Source: a bacterium (GTDB lineage: Bacteria > Blakebacterota > Blakebacteria > Blakebacterales > Blakebacteraceae). Taken from it: a stretch of 17,666 nucleotides of DNA. Of this stretch, positions 7,118-14,866 are shown in pieces. Each line of letters opens with the position of its first letter. The stretch's first letter is position 1. Under the pieces are notes generated by a model that worked only from the letters and a program-made list of their open reading frames with translations, was not told the DNA's origin and searched no databases. The stretch is taken from the NCBI GenBank assembly GCA_025774615.1, contig JALGVQ010000030.1, positions 1-17,666 of the forward strand, written 5' to 3'. The position numbers were made by a program, and so were the translations under genes.

Positions 7118-8356
7118 TCACGGAGGGAAAGATGTTCCCGAGTTGCGGAGGTTCGACCGGAAATTTGGCCAACCATCCGTCTCGGCTCTGTCTCCATCGG
7201 CCGAGAGCGCAAAGAGGGAGAACTCCTTGCCGACCAGTATTCTCCCGTCTTCGGTCAGTATCGGTGATCCGAACCAACTTGCTTCCCCCATCTTGTAGCG
7301 CCAACGAATCGAACCTCCTGAACCAAATGAATAGAGTCGGGCACCGTAGAATCCCCCGTCAGTGACAATGGCATACAGACTGCCGCTCTTGCCCAATGCA
7401 GGGGATGTCAGGATGGTACCTTCAAGTCTCTTTACCCATTTCACCGAGCCATCCGGATGAAATGCGTATAGTCTGCTCTTCTTGTACGGAGGTATTCCCC
7501 CTGTAGGTCTTCCCATCCATTCGGGACAGACCGGCACAAAGATCGTGCCATCTGGCCCAACAACGGGATCGGCGAACAGATCCATCCATAAGATATCTGA
7601 CCTGGGCACCCCGAACTTCCAGCCGAGGGTGCCATCAGAATTCACGGCGTAAACTGTCGTATCCCCTGTAACAATGATCCGCCCATCACTGGCTATGACC
7701 GGGGATGTATCACAGTATTGTGGAAAATGAAACTCCCACAGAACGCTCCCAGGGGATTCGACGGCCAGCAATCGACTATGGCGTTCTGGTGAACCTGTAT
7801 GATCGGTGACATAGATCAGCCCTGTAGAATCGATCGCAGGTGAGCAGTCCCACCCACTCTCCAGAGTCAGCTGCCAGATCTGATTGCCGTTCTGACCGAT
7901 CGCCCTCAGGTATCCTTCTGTCGAGCAGTAGTACACGGTTCCGTCAGCATCCACGGCTGGGAGCGACTCGAAGACCCTTCCGGTCGGCACCTTCCATCGT
8001 AGAGTTCCATCGGGCCAGATCGAATAGAGATACTCGTCCTCTGAGATCACGTGGATTGAGCCATCAGGAGCAATAACGGGAGGAGACTGAATAGATTGTT
8101 GTGTCAGGAACCGCCACTTCAACGGTCCATTCGGATCGAGGGCATACAGGTACGCATCCCTGGAGCTGACATAGATCGTGCCGTCATCACCAATCGCCGG
8201 GCAGTATATGATCCAGCCGTTTGTCCGGTATTCCCATAGGGCAATATCGTCCAGTGGCCGCACCGGATTCCGCGTACATCCCTGGCTCAGTAGAAGGGCA
8301 CAACCCACCAGGCCGATCAATGTGTTGGTGACTGAACATTTCAGGAAGTGAATCAT
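7118..8356 (-). CDS. PQQ-like eight-blade beta-propeller lipoprotein (second gene of pair 1)
   Basis: 412 residues. ATG 8356 is chosen because it overlaps the stop of the upstream gene as ATGA, and because it gives an immediate signal peptide with a lipoprotein-like cleavage site LLSQGC (C27). The longer frame starting at 8410 would bury that signal. After it come eight repeats of about 40 residues built around D-G-[TS]-[IV]-[YHI] strands, each followed by L-Y-A-x-x-P-[DN]-G and W, typical of a PQQ-like propeller. No PQQ-enzyme catalytic residues were recognised, so a structural or binding role at the cell envelope is likelier than dehydrogenase activity. The C-terminal motif WPNFRSNLRNSG is shared with its neighbours. 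Paralogue of the protein at 10109-11278. Translation is probably coupled to the gene before it. Confidence 0.8.
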   Translation of the reverse strand: MIHFLKCSVTNTLIGLVGCALLLSQGCTRNPVRPLDDIALWEYRTNGWIIYCPAIGDDGTIYVSSRDAYLYALDPNGPLKWRFLTQQSIQSPPVIAPDGSIHVISEDEYLYSIWPDGTLRWKVPTGRVFESLPAVDADGTVYYCSTEGYLRAIGQNGNQIWQLTLESGWDCSPAIDSTGLIYVTDHTGSPERHSRLLAVESPGSVLWEFHFPQYCDTSPVIASDGRIIVTGDTTVYAVNSDGTLGWKFGVPRSDILWMDLFADPVVGPDGTIFVPVCPEWMGRPTGGIPPYKKSRLYAFHPDGSVKWVKRLEGTILTSPALGKSGSLYAIVTDGGFYGARLYSFGSGGSIRWRYKMGEASWFGSPILTEDGRILVGKEFSLFALSADGDRAETDGWPNFRSNLRNSGTSFPP

Positions 8357-9858
8357 TGGTCCTGATACCGGTAGCCGGTGTTCCGGGCATTCCCTCGGTA
8401 TTTCGGCCAAGGACTGTCCGCGAGGCCGTCAGAGTCGATTTCGATGGCGTAAAAGTACCCGGCATCATCCAGAGCATAGAGGCTGCCTGACACCAGCGCA
8501 GGAGAGGATTCGAATTCTCCTCGGGCATGGTATTCCCACAGGAGAGAGCCATCGGGATTGAGCGCCAGAAGGGTGCTGGGCCCTCCGTGATCAGTCGTAC
8601 CGATATATACCGTCCCATCCGCTCCAACCGCTGGTGAAGAGCTGATCCATCTCTGTGCCGGATAGGTCCAGAGAATGGTGCCATCTGGATTCAGAGCGTA
8701 AACATGGGTGTCATACCCACCGACATAGAGCGTACCGTCTAGACCGATAGCCGGGGATGAATTGGTACTGGTGGATTGAGTATGCGGGATATCGGTCTGC
8801 CAGAGTAGTTGTCCTGTGCTGGTGAGAGCGAAGACGAAATCATCTTCGGAGAATCGGGCTGCCTTGGCATAGATCGTCCCATCGGCATCCAGCGCAGGTG
8901 AAGATATCTGGTAGCCTCCGGTCTCATACTCCCACTCCAGATCCCCTTCCGGCGAAATGGCATAGAACCGCCCCCTGCGATTCCCGATGTAGATCGTCCC
9001 GTCCGAACCGATCGCCGGCGAATTCTGATTGTGACCTCTGGTAGAATTGCCGATCAGATACACCCATTTCCCCTGTCCCGAAGGATCAAGGGCGTACAGA
9101 AAACCATTATCAGAGGCTATGTAAATAGTGCCATCAGGACCGATTCCCGGTGAACCGTCGACCTCTCCCGCCGTCTTGAATGTCCATTTCACCGATCCAT
9201 CGGGTGAAACCGCATATATGTTCGAATCAGTCGAGCCGAAGATGATCGAACCATCATCACTGACAGCCGGAGAGGCGTCGATCTGTCCGCCTGTAAGGAC
9301 CTTCCAGATAATCTCCCCCGCAGGCGAGATGGCGTACAGACCGGAGTCCCCTGATCCGACATAGACCGTTCCGTCGTCACCGATGGCAGCCGAAGATTTG
9401 TTTGTGAAATACGTGTTCTCTGTTCCGATAGACAGGATCCACCTGCTGCGGCCGGCTACCTGTACCGACCTGTCACACACGCTCGTATTCCCGCCAGGAT
9501 CTGTAACCTGTAAGCGGATGGAATGAACACCTTCAATGAAGTATTGGTGGGAATCGATCGGGCTCGGTTTCAGATCTCCGAATCCATGTCTGCCAGGTTC
9601 ATAGTCCCAGTTCCATTGATACCTGAGATAGTCATCAGGATCGTCCGGGTCGGTGCTAGCCGAGGCATCAACTACAAACCACGATTCGGTCGTCCCTGTT
9701 ACGGGGAGTATCTGAAAGTCAGCAATCGGAGGATTATTGGGAGGTGCCGAATAGACTTGTTTTACAGGGTTGTTCTCACATGCTGATATAATCCCGCACC
9801 CGATAACGAGCAGTCCCAAGATGATCATACCACCAATTCTGTGTGACACTTTGATCAT
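8353..9858 (-). CDS. PKD-domain plus PQQ-like propeller lipoprotein (first gene of pair 1)
   Basis: 501 residues. Signal peptide with lipobox IISAC (C27), so it is probably anchored to a membrane. A PKD-type immunoglobulin-like domain follows (about 42-134), with the marker VVDASASTDPDDPDD (62-76) and a YQWNWD strand. Then come eight propeller repeats (about 138-478), each with a DGTIYIG-like strand and a YALxPDGxxxW-like strand, and a tail SPWPKYRGNARNTGY common in this type of protein. PKD domains commonly mediate protein or sugar contacts outside the cell. The function is not known; the pairing with a second propeller by an ATGA overlap suggests the two are made in equal amounts and may act together. 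The ribosome site (GTGAG region) is weak. Confidence 0.85.
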   Translation of the reverse strand: MIKVSHRIGGMIILGLLVIGCGIISACENNPVKQVYSAPPNNPPIADFQILPVTGTTESWFVVDASASTDPDDPDDYLRYQWNWDYEPGRHGFGDLKPSPIDSHQYFIEGVHSIRLQVTDPGGNTSVCDRSVQVAGRSRWILSIGTENTYFTNKSSAAIGDDGTVYVGSGDSGLYAISPAGEIIWKVLTGGQIDASPAVSDDGSIIFGSTDSNIYAVSPDGSVKWTFKTAGEVDGSPGIGPDGTIYIASDNGFLYALDPSGQGKWVYLIGNSTRGHNQNSPAIGSDGTIYIGNRRGRFYAISPEGDLEWEYETGGYQISSPALDADGTIYAKAARFSEDDFVFALTSTGQLLWQTDIPHTQSTSTNSSPAIGLDGTLYVGGYDTHVYALNPDGTILWTYPAQRWISSSPAVGADGTVYIGTTDHGGPSTLLALNPDGSLLWEYHARGEFESSPALVSGSLYALDDAGYFYAIEIDSDGLADSPWPKYRGNARNTGYRYQDQ

Positions 9859-9961
9859 TTAGATCTCACGAATAACCAAATGTAATGAAGCTACTCTCAG
9901 GTTGGACGAAACAGTCTGGTGGAGGTTTACGATGCAAGCCTCTGAACGGATGACGATAGGC

Positions 9962-10099
9962 TATGCCCCCCAACCGGTCACAACCGGTCAGTACCGGACA
10001 AAACGGCTTCAGTAAAGGCTTCTGGATGAGTTAGCGATCGGACCCAACCGGTCCTGACCGGCCCCTACCGGAACATGGTTTGGCACATATCTGGCACAC
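9962..10099 (-). repeat. tRNA-derived repeat, copy D, lacking the tRNA half
   Basis: Contains both ACCGG fields, the middle segment and the doubled TGTGCCA motif (10099-10081), but stops just before the anticodon arm: from TATGCCCC leftward the sequence no longer matches. Details (AAAACGGCT, GTTAGCGATCGG, GGAACATGG) group it with copy A. It lies between the two PQQ pairs, nine bases after the stop codon of the gene at 10109. Loss of exactly the tRNA part may reflect an incomplete event or later deletion. Confidence 0.8.
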
Positions 10100-10108
10100 G
10101 AGCAACTC

Positions 10109-11278
10109 CTATGGATAATCAAGCCTACCGGTGTTTTCAGGATTTGCCCGCAATGAACTCCAGCATCCGTTCGCCTGATCCACGTCTGGTGTCTCGATCG
10201 CCATCAACGTGTTTTCTCCATTACTCACGAGGATGATCCCGAAGGAAGTGAGTTGAATGAGACCCTCGGAGAGGAACTGATCGGTGGACACTCTCTCTGA
10301 CACAGATCCGTTGCCGTTGAGCCTTACCACCGAATGACCACGAGGATGATATGAGATATGTTGTGAAGAACTCACCACCGGGGTGACGCTGATACGGGCT
10401 CCTGCATCATGTTTCCAGATTGGATTACCCTCGGGTGACAGCGCGGAAAGGAAGTGGTCCCAAGAAGTCGTATAAATTGTTCCATCCGGTCCGACAACCG
10501 GTGTCCCACGTACTATTCCGTCGGAACGAACACTCCAGCTATATGAACCGTCAGGCGCGATCGCATACACCCTCCAATCATCAGTACCGAGAAGAACCGT
10601 ACCATCCTGAACCAGCGAGAGAGCGGTCTCAGGTTCGCCGCACTGTGTGTGTTCCCAGAGTTGCACTCCACTGTTACTGAATGCCGCTACGCCTTCATTG
10701 GTGCCGACGAATAGTGATCCATCAGGACCGATTGAGATGGGAGTAGTGACAGTCATACCGACATCCACAACAGAGAGAAGGGTCCCACCGGAGGATAACC
10801 GGCAAAGATTATCATTCTGACTAACGATCCAGATTGATCCGTCTGCCGCCAGGGCGGGTAATGACAAGAACCCGCCATCTTCCGAACTCCACCATGCTTC
10901 AACGCCCTCGGGTGTGATGGCGTGCAGCCGGGCATCATAGGTGACAGCAAACACGACACCCGACTCAGCTACTACCGGGATGCCAGCCCAGCTGATCCTC
11001 TCCCGAACGTACCATTGCACTCGACCGGATGAGTCAAGCGCATAGAGGTTGGCGTCTTTCGAGGTGACATAGATCATCTCCCGCGCGCGATCAACGGCGA
11101 CTCCTGTGATCTCATCATTGGCCTGGTAGATCCAAAAGGTGTCCAGTGAGGGTTCGGTTGGAGAGGACCCGCAACCGGTCAGGATCAGGCTGGCTGTTGT
11201 CAGTATCAGGAGGCAAGACAGGTGATTCCCTGGCCCGGGCCGGTTGCTAGTCGGACGAGGTATCGCCGGCAATGTCAT
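10109..11278 (-). CDS. PQQ-like eight-blade beta-propeller lipoprotein (second gene of pair 2)
   Basis: 389 residues from ATG 11278, one base after the stop of the preceding gene (TAA-C-ATG), which implies coupled translation. A longer frame from 11362 would overlap that gene by over 80 bases and bury the signal. The signal peptide ends in a canonical lipobox LTGC (C36), with an unusually long polar start containing prolines. Eight propeller repeats follow, several degenerate (repeats 7 and 8 lack the D-G pair). The tail CWSSLRANPENTG is a worn version of the shared WPxxRxNxxNTG motif. Paralogue of 7118-8356 but clearly diverged. Its stop codon is nine bases from repeat D. Specific function unknown. 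Confidence 0.8.
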   Translation of the reverse strand: MTLPAIPRPTSNRPGPGNHLSCLLILTTASLILTGCGSSPTEPSLDTFWIYQANDEITGVAVDRAREMIYVTSKDANLYALDSSGRVQWYVRERISWAGIPVVAESGVVFAVTYDARLHAITPEGVEAWWSSEDGGFLSLPALAADGSIWIVSQNDNLCRLSSGGTLLSVVDVGMTVTTPISIGPDGSLFVGTNEGVAAFSNSGVQLWEHTQCGEPETALSLVQDGTVLLGTDDWRVYAIAPDGSYSWSVRSDGIVRGTPVVGPDGTIYTTSWDHFLSALSPEGNPIWKHDAGARISVTPVVSSSQHISYHPRGHSVVRLNGNGSVSERVSTDQFLSEGLIQLTSFGIILVSNGENTLMAIETPDVDQANGCWSSLRANPENTGRLDYP

Positions 11279-11279
11279 G

Positions 11280-12740
11280 TTACCGGCCAAGGTTTCCCGA
11301 GCCTCCCCGATATCGGGGCCATTGACCGGCCGCGAGACCGTCGGTATGACAGGTGACTGCAATCAGGATCCCATCGGCATCGAGGCAGTAGATCACATGG
11401 TCTCCCAGCACAGGCGCCGAGAAAAAGCCGAGGTCGGTATCGAAGTGCCAGGATAAGGTGCCATCAGTCTGGTAGGCCCGGATCGAACCCCGGTGATCAG
11501 CGGTATAGATCATGCCGTCGGATCCGATCATCGGTGACGCTGCGATCGTTTTATGGTCGGGATCATTCCAGAGTTCGAATCCGGCGGAATCGAACGCGTA
11601 AATACCACCGTATCCCGGCGCTACGATAATCGTTCCGTCCGGAGTAATAGCGGGAACAGGCAGGTGGTTGGCATAGGTGAAGAAAGACAGAGGCACAGTC
11701 CAGCGCAGGTTTCCCTGTTTGTCCAGTGAGACCATCTGTGGAAAGCTGCTCCCACCTTTCATCCCCAAATAGATATCTCCATTGTCAGCGACGACGACAT
11801 GGGTCGCCCTGTCAAAACCTGGAAACGTGTATTCCCAGCGGGTTGTGCCATCAGGGTTAAAAGAGCGGAGTGATCCGGTACTGCCTGGAAAGTAGATGAC
11901 GTCACCATTGCCCAGGATTGGCGTGTAGCTGTCGTTGAGCCAGTGATATCCTGCTGCTCCCGACACCAGCCACTGTCGCTCTCCAGATGGATTCAAGGCC
12001 ATCAGATCCCCCTCAAGGGTGCCCAGATAGAGGGTGCCATCACTGCCGACGGTCGGTGAGCCGACGATCCTGTCCGGAATCTGAATCTGCCACAGAGTGT
12101 TCCCCGATGAATCCAGGGCATGGAGAGAGGTATCAGTGCCAAGGTAGATAGTTCCTTCATCAGTGATGACAGGGGGGCCGATATCCTCAGTGTAAAATGA
12201 TCTGGACCAGATGATCGCTCCGCCTGAATCGACCGCAAAGATATTTCCGGCCGATGTCACGGCATAGATGGTGCCATCTGAACCGAGAGCCAGAGCTTCG
12301 AAATTCCCGAGCCACCGTCCCCTGCCCAGGTCGACCCGCCACTCCTCAATACCTGAGATAAGGACCTCAAGGGAGTCGATACCCGACTGTCGACCGGGAT
12401 CGTAAACCATGGCTTTGACCTTGAATATCCCCGGCCGGTTGAACATGTGAGTGGTCTGTTTCGTAAATCCCCCCTGAGCGCCCCATTCACCACTGCCGTC
12501 ACCCCAGTTCCAATAGACTCGAAGGTTCTCCTGTGGATCATCGGGATCGGTACTTGCGCCGGCATCAAATGTGAACTCCGTGAAAATGGACCCGCTGTCG
12601 GGTAGAACAGAGATATGAACGCTCGGTGGTTCATTGGCAGGTGCGAGAATCAATTCAGAATCAGGAGACGTAGGAGTCTTCGCACAACCGAAAAAAATAA
12701 CCGGAAGGCAGAATAATGGGCTGTATCTGGAGATAATCAT
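11280..12740 (-). CDS. PKD-domain plus PQQ-like propeller lipoprotein (first gene of pair 2)
   Basis: 486 residues. A short signal peptide ends in a lipobox-like FFGC (C19). The PKD-type domain (about 38-130) has DAGASTDPDDP (59-69) and YWNWGDGSGEW, closer to the classic WDFGDG motif than in its paralogue. It is followed by eight propeller repeats (about 135-470) and the tail GQWPRYRGGSGN. It matches the protein at 8353-9858 in domain order and repeat number, so the two operons look like an old duplication. No clear ribosome site precedes ATG 12740. It faces the lipoprotein gene at 12835 across a 94-bp divergent region with a perfect dyad. Confidence 0.85.
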   Translation of the reverse strand: MIISRYSPLFCLPVIFFGCAKTPTSPDSELILAPANEPPSVHISVLPDSGSIFTEFTFDAGASTDPDDPQENLRVYWNWGDGSGEWGAQGGFTKQTTHMFNRPGIFKVKAMVYDPGRQSGIDSLEVLISGIEEWRVDLGRGRWLGNFEALALGSDGTIYAVTSAGNIFAVDSGGAIIWSRSFYTEDIGPPVITDEGTIYLGTDTSLHALDSSGNTLWQIQIPDRIVGSPTVGSDGTLYLGTLEGDLMALNPSGERQWLVSGAAGYHWLNDSYTPILGNGDVIYFPGSTGSLRSFNPDGTTRWEYTFPGFDRATHVVVADNGDIYLGMKGGSSFPQMVSLDKQGNLRWTVPLSFFTYANHLPVPAITPDGTIIVAPGYGGIYAFDSAGFELWNDPDHKTIAASPMIGSDGMIYTADHRGSIRAYQTDGTLSWHFDTDLGFFSAPVLGDHVIYCLDADGILIAVTCHTDGLAAGQWPRYRGGSGNLGR

Positions 12741-12772
12741 CTCAATGATGGGACGCCGACCTGAGGAAGGCT

Positions 12773-12793
12773 GTTTACTGAATTAGAGTAAAC
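12773..12793. promoter_or_regulatory. Perfect inverted repeat in the divergent intergenic region
   Basis: Arms GTTTACT (12773-12779) and AGTAAAC (12787-12793) match perfectly across a 7-base spacer GAATTAG. They sit near the middle of the 94-bp gap between the divergent genes starting at 12740 and 12835. Arms centred 14 bp apart suit a dimeric regulator; it may coordinate both genes. No convincing promoter boxes could be assigned. Confidence 0.45.
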
Positions 12794-12834
12794 GGGTCTG
12801 AGTACCGGCCCGTACTTCCTGCAGGAGACCATAC

Positions 12835-13503
12835 ATGAATCCATTCCGTAAAGCTGACTGTCGTCTCATTCTGGTTGTCACCTGCCTGACATCGTTCTGG
12901 TCGACCTCATGCAGCTCACCGACATCTCCCTTCACAGGTAACGCTGCCCTCCACTACATGCTCTCCATCCCCGAAGTCCCTTTACCGGTCGAAACGGAAG
13001 CGAACAGAGTGAGTCCCGGATTCATGACCACCTTTGAGAAGTGCCACGACGTATATCGAGGACTCAAATACAATTTCAACTACATTCTTGAAGAGATCCT
13101 TGAACAACAGATCCCCTGTGAAACTCGCGGGGATACTCTCTGCTGGGTCCTGGAGTCCGGATACTATTCCCGAATCCTCACCGTTGTCCCACACGACTCA
13201 CTGACGTTCGAGATCAGCTATCCCCGCCTTTCCTATTCATACTCGGGCTGGATCAACAAGAACATGAGATCGGGCAGCGTGGGAACGGACTACTGGTCCT
13301 TCGAGTGGTATTCTCATCAAGGATACCGGGACTGGTATTTCAGCCCCCGACTCGGCTACGTCCATATGCTGACAGACAGCCTGGGGCGCGGTGGTCGGCT
13401 GTATGAATACGATTATGGTGCTGTTCTTCCTGTCTTCCAGGAGTTCTTCGAGGCTACCTGGGATGGTCAGGGGCACGGCTGGAGCTGGGCCGGATCCTGG
13501 TAA
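12835..13503 (+). CDS. Putative lipoprotein of unknown function
   Basis: 222 residues. AGGAG (12823-12827) lies seven bases before the ATG. The N-terminus has a basic start, a hydrophobic stretch and STSC (C26), a probable lipoprotein cleavage site; the next residues (SSPTSP) resemble the linkers of the nearby PQQ lipoproteins (SSPTEP, KTPTSP). The mature part is rich in tyrosine and tryptophan (for example YSGWINKNM, GTDYWSFEWYSHQGYRDWYF) and has further cysteines at 70, 95 and 103. No family recognised. It is divergent from PQQ pair 2 and may share its regulation. Repeat E begins six bases after its stop codon. Confidence 0.75.
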   Translation: MNPFRKADCRLILVVTCLTSFWSTSCSSPTSPFTGNAALHYMLSIPEVPLPVETEANRVSPGFMTTFEKCHDVYRGLKYNFNYILEEILEQQIPCETRGDTLCWVLESGYYSRILTVVPHDSLTFEISYPRLSYSYSGWINKNMRSGSVGTDYWSFEWYSHQGYRDWYFSPRLGYVHMLTDSLGRGGRLYEYDYGAVLPVFQEFFEATWDGQGHGWSWAGSW

Positions 13504-13509
13504 GTGAGC

Positions 13510-13631
13510 TGGTGGGCGATACCGGATTCGAACCAGTGACTTCCTGCGTGTAAGGCAGGCCCGGGCCACTATGCCCCAACCGGTCCTGACCGGCCCCTAC
13601 CGGAACAGAGTTTGGCACATATCTGGCACAC
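13510..13631 (-). repeat. tRNA-Val(TAC) 3'-half repeat, copy E (122 bp, internal deletion)
   Basis: tRNA half 13510-13559; hairpin GGGC/GCCC with an altered loop (13563-13576); one ACCGG field; doubled arm motif (13631-13613). It is exactly 74 bp shorter than copies A and C, the distance between the two GCCCCAACCGGTC copies in C, so recombination or slippage between those 13-mers explains it. GGAACAGAG groups it with B and C. It begins six bases after the stop of the plus-strand lipoprotein gene. Confidence 0.85.
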
Positions 13632-13718
13632 GGACCGATCCATTTATCAGTGTTCACAAACTCAGGGAGAGATCACGGTTCATAAAGATGTGATCCTTCG
13701 GGGAGACAACCCTCTTGA

Positions 13719-14660
13719 TCACCCTCTATTTTCAACCCTTTCAGCCAGAAGGGCGTGCAGCTTGGGAAGAGCTCGTTCCATTGCCCGTTCACCGGCACGG
13801 ATCCCCTCGTCCGCACTGAGGTAGGTTAGTCCACGGGGAAGCTCCGGATGAATAATCATGTCCGCCGGCCACAGGGTCAACTTGAGGCGCATGATCTCCT
13901 GTTGGAAGATTGCCACCGATTGATTGATGATGCTGTATACCCCCGGCAGAGGGCGTTCTTCCTCCGGTCGCTCTTTGAACACGCTATCCAGAAGCTCTGT
14001 CAGACTCCCCGGAACCCATGTCTTGCTCGTTCCTCCTTCTCGAAGGCCCTGTCCCAGACGTTCCCACATGCCTCGCCGATCCGAAGTCGTAGGGTAAGGA
14101 GTGGGAACAATATCGATCCCAATCACGATATCCACTCCCATCTCCCGACAGACCCGCACCGGCATCGGCTCCACCAACCCTCCATCCACCAGGAGGTGTC
14201 CTTCCCAGCGCACCGGATGGAAGATACCCGGGATCGAGGCGGACGCGCGCATGGCATCGGCCAAGGATCCACGATCAAGCACCACCGCCTCCCCAGTATC
14301 GATGTCGCATCCGATGGCAGCAAACGGAATGGGAAGTTTTTCAATCTGTACGTTGTCGAGCAAGTCATGCAAGTACTTACGAACCTCTTTCCCCGAGCTC
14401 AGGCCCGCACGCGGAAAGGTGGGGAGAAAGCTCCTCACTACCTTTGGGAGGTCCGTGTTGAGCCACTCCTGTTCGATCCGTCCTACCGATACCCCAGCCG
14501 CGTAAGCCCCGCCTACAACCGCTCCGATGCTCGAACCCACCACAGCGGAGATGGATATCTTTTCCCTTTCGAGGACCTTCAACACACCGGCGTGAGCCGA
14601 TCCGCGCGACCCACCCGAAGCAAGGGCTAGCCCGATCTTCACCTCTTTAAGATCGCTCAA
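13719..14660 (-). CDS. Patatin-like phospholipase (RssA-type)
   Basis: 313 residues from TTG 14660. Patatin-fold serine hydrolases release fatty acids from membrane lipids or other acyl esters. Seen: the oxyanion loop GGSRGSAHAG (16-25), nucleophile motif GSSIG (S44) and the dyad partner DGG (D159-G161), all intact. There is no signal peptide, so it is probably cytosolic or loosely bound to the inner face of the membrane; single-domain members of similar length are common in bacteria. The substrate cannot be told from sequence. The start is set by AGGAGG at 14674-14669, eight bases before TTG; the upstream in-frame ATG 14702 has no ribosome site. It is the only gene between repeats E and F. 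Confidence 0.85.
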   Translation of the reverse strand: MSDLKEVKIGLALASGGSRGSAHAGVLKVLEREKISISAVVGSSIGAVVGGAYAAGVSVGRIEQEWLNTDLPKVVRSFLPTFPRAGLSSGKEVRKYLHDLLDNVQIEKLPIPFAAIGCDIDTGEAVVLDRGSLADAMRASASIPGIFHPVRWEGHLLVDGGLVEPMPVRVCREMGVDIVIGIDIVPTPYPTTSDRRGMWERLGQGLREGGTSKTWVPGSLTELLDSVFKERPEEERPLPGVYSIINQSVAIFQQEIMRLKLTLWPADMIIHPELPRGLTYLSADEGIRAGERAMERALPKLHALLAERVENRG

Positions 14661-14668
14661 CAGGTATC

Positions 14669-14674
14669 CCTCCT
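14669..14674 (-). promoter_or_regulatory. Strong ribosome binding site selecting a TTG start for the patatin gene
   Basis: AGGAGG read on the minus strand, eight bases before TTG 14660-14658. It lies inside the longer frame from ATG 14702, which itself lacks a ribosome site, so the shorter protein is preferred. Confidence 0.6.
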
Positions 14675-14718
14675 GGAAAAGATGTGCGTCGTCAGAGTTC
14701 ATCGTGACAAGCTCGGCC

Positions 14719-14795
14719 TGGTGGGCGATACCGGATTTGATTCAGTGACTTCCTGCGTGTAAGGAAAAAACATAGTTGGCACATATCTGGCACAC
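14719..14795 (-). repeat. Degenerate tRNA-Val 3'-half repeat, copy F (77 bp)
   Basis: Acceptor strand and CCA are kept (14719-14732), but the T loop is mutated (ATCAAAT in place of TTCGAAT, with a changed T stem). The match ends inside the anticodon arm (14764), where GCAGG is lost. All ACCGG units are missing, yet the doubled TGTGCCA motif (14795-14777) is intact. The motif thus outlasts decay of the tRNA part. Confidence 0.75.
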
Positions 14796-14866
14796 GAGAA
14801 GAGACCACTGCGTCCAACCGATCGGGAACACCCACCGAGGTGGTACTCCACTTCCGCCAATAATTA

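Noticed and set aside
13671-13695. GATCAC/GTGATC inverted repeat downstream of the patatin gene as a terminator
   Set aside because: Only 6 bp with a 13-base loop and no following T-run; it could easily arise by chance.
14661-14702. ATG 14702 as the patatin start
   Set aside because: No ribosome site precedes it, whereas a strong AGGAGG eight bases before TTG 14660 lies within this extension.
595-14795. Classical integron with attC sites
   Set aside because: I do not see paired RYYYAAC/GTTRRRY boxes, and no integron integrase is present. GTTAAC beside copies A and B is not found at the others.
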